A DNA stretch of 64,000 bases from Paenibacillaceae bacterium (lineage in GTDB: Bacteria; Bacillota; Bacilli; Paenibacillales; NBRC-103111): positions 90,305 through 154,304 of the forward strand of contig JAQSYI010000029.1 in the NCBI GenBank assembly GCA_029256185.1, in the 5' to 3' direction. Positions 58,852 through 64,000 of this stretch are shown one piece after another (position 1 is the stretch's first letter; each line of letters begins with the position of its first letter). A program made the position numbers and the translations under genes. The notes under the pieces were generated by a model. That model saw only the letters and a list, made by a program, of their open reading frames with translations, was not told the origin of the DNA and made no database searches.

Positions 58852-61800
58852 TCAAATTTTGCCCGCTTTGGAATATTCCTTGCTCGCTTCACCGGGAATG
58901 ACAAAAGAAACAGTTGTTCCAATATCCGGTTCACTGGTGATATGCAGCCCTCTGCCATATAGCTGCTTCAGCCTGCGGTCTGTATTGACAAGTCCAATTC
59001 CTCTTTTTGTATTCGGCTGATGGACGAGGATTTGTTCCATTCTTTCCGGATTTATTCCTACCCCGTTATCTTTGATGGAAATCTCCACACCCTTGTCCAC
59101 GTGCTTAATCCCAATAACGATTCTTCCGCCCCGGGAGCGGGATAGTATGCCGTGTCTGACTGCATTTTCCACAAGCGGCTGAATAGATAACGGCGGCAGC
59201 AGGAAGTTAAGCTCGCAAGGCAGCTCCCACTCTATTTCCAACCGTTCCTCGAAACGCTCTTTCTCAATATACAGATAGGCGCGTACCAGCTCCAACTCAT
59301 ATTCTGCCGGCACCAGCCGCTCCGCGCTCATATAATCGAAGCTGATCCGGAGATAAGCGCTAAAAGCATCGATCATGCGGCGCATTCTTTCCACATCAAT
59401 ATCGCCCAGCGCCGAAATGGCGGACATGGCATTAAACAAGAAATGAGGTTGAATCTGGGCCTGAAGATAGGCGCCCTCCAGCCGGAGCTGCTCGCTTACG
59501 GACTTCCCCAAATCAGTCAGCGCCCTTACCCTCGCCTTAAGCTCCAAAGCGTCCACCGGCTTGGATACGTAATCGTTGGCGCCCATGGCAAATCCGGTAT
59601 CGATATCCGCCGGCAGGCTTCTTGCCGTCAGAAGCAGGATGGGCAGCTCCGAGATCGAGAAGCGTTTGCGCACAATTCCCGCCAGCTCGTATCCGGACAT
59701 ATGCGGCATCATCACATCAGCTATAATGAGATTCCACTGCCCTTCATCCAATTTCCCGACCGCTTCCTCTCCGCTAGTAGCCGTGACAATCTCATACTGA
59801 TCATCGGAGAGGATCCCCCGCAATACCAGCAGGTTGACCGGATCGTCATCCACGACCATCACTCTCGGCCTTCCGGAAACAGCAGCAGGCGCTTGCTGGT
59901 CAGTTGATTCATGTTCCCTGTCCTCTCCATGTTCAGGAGCAGGCTGCTTCGAACCGGAACGGGACGCATGCGCCGCGCCATCTGTAACTTTCGCAATGGG
60001 AAGAGTGAATGTGAAGATAGAGCCTTGTCCGGGGGATGAGCGTACGGTCAGAACTCCGCCATGGAGCTCCACCAACTCCCGGCAGATGCTCAAGCCCAGT
60101 CCCAGTCCGCCGCCGATAGCGGCTATGCCTGAATCAGCCTGCTCGTAAGGCTGAAAAATTCTGACCAGAGTTTCGTCATCCATGCCAATCCCTGTATCCG
60201 CCACATGAATATGCACATGTTGGCCCTGGACATCCCCATAAATCGTCACAGAGCCTTCGATCGTATACTTAAAGGCATTGTGAAGCAGGTTGAACACAAT
60301 TTGGATAAGACGCTTTTCATCGGCAGCCACAAGAGGGAAGTCATCCGGTATATTCATCACAAGCCGGATGGGCTTGCCTTCCGTCATAAATTTGAGCATG
60401 TCCATTACGCCGGAGATGACGGGCTGCACCCGCAGAGCCGCAATTTCCAGACGGATATTGCTCTCCCGGAGTTGGGCGAGATCAAGCAGATCATTCAGCA
60501 TAAAAGACATGCGGCGCCCAATTGTGATCAGCATCTCCATATTCTTGACATTTTTCGGGGCAAGCTTGGTTTTCTCCCCGTCGAGAACCGTCTGGGCAAT
60601 ATTGATTATTCCGTGAAGAGGATTGCGCAGCTCATGGGAGGTATTTGCCAGGAAATCATCCTTTTGCCGGTCTGCTTTTTGCAGTCGTTTCGCCAATTGG
60701 GCAGTTTGCTCTGCATTCCGGAAATACTGGCTGAACCAATATGAAGCAAATCCCAGAAAGGCAAAAATAAAATCAAACGGATAGAAGCCGTCCTCCACCA
60801 GATTGTTACTTTTGAGCGCCCCCCACAGCAGATTGGAAAGAATGCTGACTGTTGCCAGCAGCAGGAAAATGGCGTCATGTTCCCCTTTCCATACCGCCCG
60901 GAACAGAATTACGGGAATCGCAAACGCAGGAAAATAGACAGTGGCACTAAACAGCATGCTCAGTACATGCAGATGCTCCAATGGCGAAAGCAGGATTGCC
61001 AGAGCGTAGATGCCGTTCATAACAGCAAACAAGCGGATTACCCGTTTGGGACAATGCTGGGGGAGCAGTTGCGCGATAAATACCATAATAAAAGTAAACA
61101 CGCCCGTATAGGACAGGAACAACAGCTTAATGGACCATTCATAGTTCAGGGGAAGCCGTGCCAGTAAAAGCTTGTCATCGTCCACCAACAAGCTGATGAT
61201 GCTGAAAACAATCAGCAGAAAGAAGGTAACCAGCACCTTCTGCCTTGTGCCGAACAGATACAATAAAACAATATAAACAAGATGCAGCAGTAAAATGAGA
61301 AGCACCGTCAGCTGCATATTGATGAAGAAGGTCCGGTATTTCCCAATCGCCTGTTCCGATCCGAAGATAATGGAATCTCTGAGACCGCCCGCTTGCTTGG
61401 AGTAATCCAGATGGGAGACCTGAATGACAATCTCCACCTCATCCTTGTCGACGGCAAAGCTTACAGAGTAGGGAATGTTCCTGGGTTGGAAATATTCCCG
61501 GCTTGCGGCGGGAGTTCCCGACTCCCCTGCCAATTCGCCATTGACGAAAATCCGGGAGGCGGTGCGGATCTCGCTTGCAATCAAGCCATAGAGTTGTTCC
61601 GTGCCGCTGTTGACCAGCAAGCGCAGCCGGTAAGTGCCATATGCGTAATTTGTCTCCCCCATTTCAGGAAAGGCTTCCCACGAAGCTTCACGGCCGTCTG
61701 GAACCTGAATCAAGCTTCGGCTGTGGGAAGCTGACCGGAGAGCCTCCGGGGACAGCAATTGATTAGGGTAAAATTCCCATTTTCCATCCAGATTGAAGGT

Positions 61801-61962
61801 CTTGTGCCCGGTAAAATGCTCATTGCGCAGATCAAGCAGCCCGTCCTGGGCCACAGGTCCGCCCGAATGGGAATAAGACCGCACCCAAAGCATCTGGAAT
61901 ACGGTGAGAATAAGCAGATACGAAACGGTGACCACAACAAGCCTTCTCCGGGTTATCGTCAT
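58852..61962 (-). CDS. Hybrid sensor histidine kinase (7TMR-DISM, HisKA, receiver, LytS-type kinase)
   Basis: ATG at 61962 overlaps the response-regulator stop by 4 bp (ATGA); an in-frame start eight codons earlier is possible. 1036 residues. Helix ~8-28; extracellular 7TMR-DISMED2-like domain (~40-185); seven helices (~205-400); HisKA-type transmitter with TSHELRNPLHGI and HATPase (~430-670, DTGIGMD, GLGLGLSICREL). A linker follows, then a receiver (~700-820: VDDDPVNLL, phospho-Asp in LIIADVMMP, Lys in YVSKPVD), then a second, LytS-type kinase (~835-1020: QIQPHFLFNAMSAI, LIQPLVENAVRHG, DNGVGI). Two transmitter modules in one protein suggest an internal phosphorelay. It pairs with the BTAD response regulator. 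Confidence 0.93.
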   Translation of the reverse strand: MTITRRRLVVVTVSYLLILTVFQMLWVRSYSHSGGPVAQDGLLDLRNEHFTGHKTFNLDGKWEFYPNQLLSPEALRSASHSRSLIQVPDGREASWEAFPEMGETNYAYGTYRLRLLVNSGTEQLYGLIASEIRTASRIFVNGELAGESGTPAASREYFQPRNIPYSVSFAVDKDEVEIVIQVSHLDYSKQAGGLRDSIIFGSEQAIGKYRTFFINMQLTVLLILLLHLVYIVLLYLFGTRQKVLVTFFLLIVFSIISLLVDDDKLLLARLPLNYEWSIKLLFLSYTGVFTFIMVFIAQLLPQHCPKRVIRLFAVMNGIYALAILLSPLEHLHVLSMLFSATVYFPAFAIPVILFRAVWKGEHDAIFLLLATVSILSNLLWGALKSNNLVEDGFYPFDFIFAFLGFASYWFSQYFRNAEQTAQLAKRLQKADRQKDDFLANTSHELRNPLHGIINIAQTVLDGEKTKLAPKNVKNMEMLITIGRRMSFMLNDLLDLAQLRESNIRLEIAALRVQPVISGVMDMLKFMTEGKPIRLVMNIPDDFPLVAADEKRLIQIVFNLLHNAFKYTIEGSVTIYGDVQGQHVHIHVADTGIGMDDETLVRIFQPYEQADSGIAAIGGGLGLGLSICRELVELHGGVLTVRSSPGQGSIFTFTLPIAKVTDGAAHASRSGSKQPAPEHGEDREHESTDQQAPAAVSGRPRVMVVDDDPVNLLVLRGILSDDQYEIVTATSGEEAVGKLDEGQWNLIIADVMMPHMSGYELAGIVRKRFSISELPILLLTARSLPADIDTGFAMGANDYVSKPVDALELKARVRALTDLGKSVSEQLRLEGAYLQAQIQPHFLFNAMSAISALGDIDVERMRRMIDAFSAYLRISFDYMSAERLVPAEYELELVRAYLYIEKERFEERLEIEWELPCELNFLLPPLSIQPLVENAVRHGILSRSRGGRIVIGIKHVDKGVEISIKDNGVGINPERMEQILVHQPNTKRGIGLVNTDRRLKQLYGRGLHITSEPDIGTTVSFVIPGEASKEYSKAGKI

Positions 61963-63101
61963 AGCACGGACAGACCGCGCCGCCAATCTTCATACCAGCC
62001 CTCTACATAGGATGGAACCGGTATTCCCAATTCCTCTGTCATGATCTCCTTGAGCTTCCTGAACTGGGCTTCTACGGCAGGACGCTCGCCCAGCCTGTCA
62101 TAAAGTTTCATAAGTCCCCAATAGGCTTCTTCACAATACGGTTGGATCTGGATCAGCCGCTGGTAAGTGGCCAGTGCTTCCGGGAGCCGCCCGGAATAGG
62201 AATGGGATTCGGCCAATTGCAATCCGTAGTGCTGCCAGATGCTGCGCAGCCGCTGCCGCTCACTCTCGGCCCAGATGTAATCATAATCGCTGAAATAATC
62301 TCCTGCATAAAGCTCGAACAATTTTTGATGCTCCACCCATTTGTAAGTGCCGCCATCTCCCGATTCCCGGACGCCGCTCTCCCATTCCTCTACATCCAGG
62401 CGCACATGCTTCATTTCCAAGGAATAGCCTTCGCCTCCGCTGACGTTATGAATTTGCACGTCCAGATTCGCCTGCTTGATACATTGCCTTACCTGATAGA
62501 CAGTAGTATAGAGATGGGTAGCAGCTTTCTTCGGGTCAAAGTCAGGCCATAGCACATCAAGCAGCAGCTCCTTGCTGACGAAGCGGTTGCGGTTGTGCAG
62601 CATGTATGCGAACAGCTCCTGCGCCTTCGTGGTTCTCCACTTGAAGGATACGGGCGGGTTGCCGTTCTTCTCGTATCCCAGGGACTGAAAGCAGCAGATC
62701 CGCGTCTCGTCCGCCCTGGATATTTCCGCCTCGGTCCGCGGCAGCCGTTCTTCCAGCCGCTGAAGGGTCTTCATCAACCGGGGGCGCTGAATCGGCTTCA
62801 ACACATAATCCAGGGCGTTCAACTCGAATGCTTCCAGCGCATAAACGTCATAAGCAGTGACGAAGACGATGTCCGCTCCCGGACAAACCTCCTGCATCAG
62901 CTCCGCTGCTCTCATTCCGTTCATTTCAGGCATATGTATATCCATAAACACTACATCGGGCTTCTGCCGGAAGGCCACTTCCATTGCCTCGGCAAGGTCC
63001 GTACAAGTCGCAATAATGTCTATGCCGGCCAGTTCCTGTAACATTTTCTCAAGATGCAGCAGCGCCAACCGCTCATCATCCACCAATAAAGCTCTTATCA
63101 T
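61959..63101 (-). CDS. Response regulator with BTAD (SARP-like) output
   Basis: The ATG at 63101 (MIRALLVDDE) is chosen over an in-frame start 13 codons earlier because GGTGGG precedes it and the receiver starts there. 380 residues. Receiver (1-120): D8/D9, phospho-Asp54 (VVFMDIHMPE), Lys102 (YVLKPIQ). Winged-helix DNA-binding region (~140-215, TKAQELFAYMLHNRNRFVSKELLLDVLW) and bacterial transcriptional activation domain with TPR-like helices (~225-375, WEHYGLQLAE-type and PYCEEAYWGLMKLYDRLG). Coupled to the hybrid kinase. It may activate the adhesin-sortase genes that follow, though that is inference from position. Confidence 0.94.
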   Translation of the reverse strand: MIRALLVDDERLALLHLEKMLQELAGIDIIATCTDLAEAMEVAFRQKPDVVFMDIHMPEMNGMRAAELMQEVCPGADIVFVTAYDVYALEAFELNALDYVLKPIQRPRLMKTLQRLEERLPRTEAEISRADETRICCFQSLGYEKNGNPPVSFKWRTTKAQELFAYMLHNRNRFVSKELLLDVLWPDFDPKKAATHLYTTVYQVRQCIKQANLDVQIHNVSGGEGYSLEMKHVRLDVEEWESGVRESGDGGTYKWVEHQKLFELYAGDYFSDYDYIWAESERQRLRSIWQHYGLQLAESHSYSGRLPEALATYQRLIQIQPYCEEAYWGLMKLYDRLGERPAVEAQFRKLKEIMTEELGIPVPSYVEGWYEDWRRGLSVL

Positions 63102-63214
63102 CTTGATCCCACCAATTTTTATAAGTTGCGGCTTCTTCAATTATAAACCATGTTGCGACAAAAAGGTTTACAATAAATTTCCATTTGCCTAAACAGATAT
63201 TTCCAATGAAAAAA

Positions 63215-63256
63215 GCCTGATCAATTCCCGCCGGGATTACGGGCCATTCATCAGGC
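63215..63256 (-). terminator. Terminator of the 166-aa gene
   Basis: GCCTGAT (63215-63221) pairs with ATCAGGC (63250-63256) with a GC-rich inner part; TTTTTTC follows on the minus strand. Confidence 0.76.
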
Positions 63257-63272
63257 AGTGATTTTCACAGTT

Positions 63273-63773
63273 CTAGACCTTGGGGGACGCGGGGGAAAAT
63301 CCTTCCTCCTCCAGATACTCTTCCGCCTCCTCCAGTGTTTCGAAGGCGGCTTCCAGATGGACTCCCGCGTAGATATACCATAATTCATCCTCATAAAAAA
63401 GCTGAAGCTGCTGCCCTTCCTTGCTGCTCCATGTCTGCTTGCCAGGGGTGGTTCCGCCGCGGGGCTTCACACCTGCCGCTTGTTCTTCCTCTTCCCGTCC
63501 GCTCATGGAACGGATCGCTCTGCCGATCAGATCGCGCAATTCCGGTTCGTTCAGCTCCCGGATATTGACAAAGCCCTTATTGTCCGTAATCACATCCGGC
63601 AACAAAGCCCCGTAGACAAACCCGTTGCCGTTCGGATGAAGATGATAGACGACGGTTTTCTTCTCATAAGCACTTCCCTCATAGGAGAAGTTAAGGCGCC
63701 CAAGAGACACGTCCTTGCGTTCCAATTGGGGAAAAGACGCGCATATATCCGCTTTCTGCTGAAAACTGAGCAT
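63273..63773 (-). CDS. Conserved hypothetical protein
   Basis: 166 residues, ATG behind GGAGG with five bases between. I do not recognise the family. It has no signal peptide or membrane helix and is rich in Glu and aromatic residues. The N-terminal half (FSYEGSAYEKKTVVYHLHPNGNGFVYGALL) looks like an alpha/beta domain; a Glu/Gly/Pro linker follows at ~95-115; the end is acidic (FETLEEAEEYLEEEGF). Single gene with its own terminator, upstream of the two-component operon on the same strand. Confidence 0.75.
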   Translation of the reverse strand: MLSFQQKADICASFPQLERKDVSLGRLNFSYEGSAYEKKTVVYHLHPNGNGFVYGALLPDVITDNKGFVNIRELNEPELRDLIGRAIRSMSGREEEEQAAGVKPRGGTTPGKQTWSSKEGQQLQLFYEDELWYIYAGVHLEAAFETLEEAEEYLEEEGFSPASPKV

Positions 63774-63917
63774 AAATGCCTCCGGTGATTTTTGATGCGA
63801 TTATACCATAGAATGATCCGCATTGTGACAACAATGCCCTCTTGCCGCCATTAATAAAAACCTTCGGCACAATGAGCCCGTGAACATGCCGTTCCAAACC
63901 GACAAAAAAAGCCCCTA

Positions 63918-63940
63918 CCCGCCTCCGGAGCGGAGGCGGG
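63918..63940 (-). terminator. Strong minus-strand terminator
   Basis: CCCGCCTCCG and CGGAGGCGGG (63918-63927, 63931-63940) with further pairing outside; TTTTTTT follows on minus. It ends a gene that enters from the right edge. Confidence 0.85.
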
Positions 63941-63976
63941 AAATAGGCCCAAGAATGGGTTATGGAGGTGTGTAAA

Positions 63977-64000
63977 TCAGATCTTCAGTTCCCCAAGCTT
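63977..64000 (-). CDS. C-terminal end of a gene entering from the right edge (tentative)
   Basis: Only KLGELKI and a TGA stop are seen on the minus strand, 36 bp before the strong terminator. Position and terminator support a gene end, but the frame is chosen by this context alone. Confidence 0.35.
   Translation of the reverse strand, partial: KLGELKI

Overview
The window looks like a chromosomal segment of a Paenibacillus-type Firmicute. The evidence is moderately high GC, strong GGAGG ribosome-binding sites with frequent TTG/GTG starts, S-layer-homology (SLH) surface proteins, AraC/YesN-type membrane regulators beside LplB/YtcP-type sugar transporters, GerM, GbsR and OpuA, candidate Spo0A boxes, and many intergenic palindromic repeats. 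No rRNA, tRNA, CRISPR array, phage or intact transposase gene was found.

Layout. 1-7.8 kb: a minus-strand GNAT / Na+/H+ antiporter / histidine-phosphatase operon (the last gene runs off the left edge), asparagine synthase on plus, then rdgB-rph and a beta-propeller lipoprotein on minus. 7.8-8.9 kb: non-coding, with an array of short palindromes and a 14-bp tandem repeat. 8.9-24.9 kb: a minus-strand polysaccharide-utilisation locus (binding lipoprotein, two permeases, membrane AraC regulator, and three large secreted proteins including a heparinase-II/III-like SLH protein). 25-28.5 kb: a second palindrome array, gerM, a HAD-like protein and gbsR. 28.8-31.7 kb: the OpuA glycine-betaine transporter, divergent from gbsR. 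32.4-33.7 kb: a dGTPase-like HD hydrolase. 33.9-39.5 kb: a response regulator / kinase / ABC ATPase / ABC permease operon on minus. 39.8-43.9 kb: an ECF-like sigma factor, a ClpP-family protease, an MBL-fold hydrolase and a methyltransferase. 44-50 kb: a GH18-SLH protein and a TetR / ABC-2 exporter / phosphotransferase operon. 50.3-51.3 kb: an aldo-keto reductase. 51.4-52.4 kb: a secreted transglutaminase-like protein behind two tandem c-di-GMP-I riboswitches. 53-63.1 kb: a cell-surface module (response regulator, hybrid kinase, LPXTG adhesin, CheY-like protein, sortase) with two MITE-like elements at its 3' end.

The most distinctive feature is a family of 63-65-bp tandem repeats in 2, 4 and 2 copies. 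In three different operons the array ends directly before the Shine-Dalgarno of the next gene. The repeats share a nested-hairpin design whose outer stem differs between loci by compensated base changes, so they look like RNA elements. In one case the repeat has replaced the end of the upstream SLH gene and encodes its last residues.

How the genes fit together: the 9-25 kb block senses, cuts, binds and imports an extracellular, probably uronic-acid-containing, polysaccharide. It lies between gerM and rph, which are adjacent in Bacillus subtilis. The 51-63 kb part links c-di-GMP and possibly Spo0A to cell-surface proteins. All functional assignments are from motifs and gene context read by eye; no database search was run.
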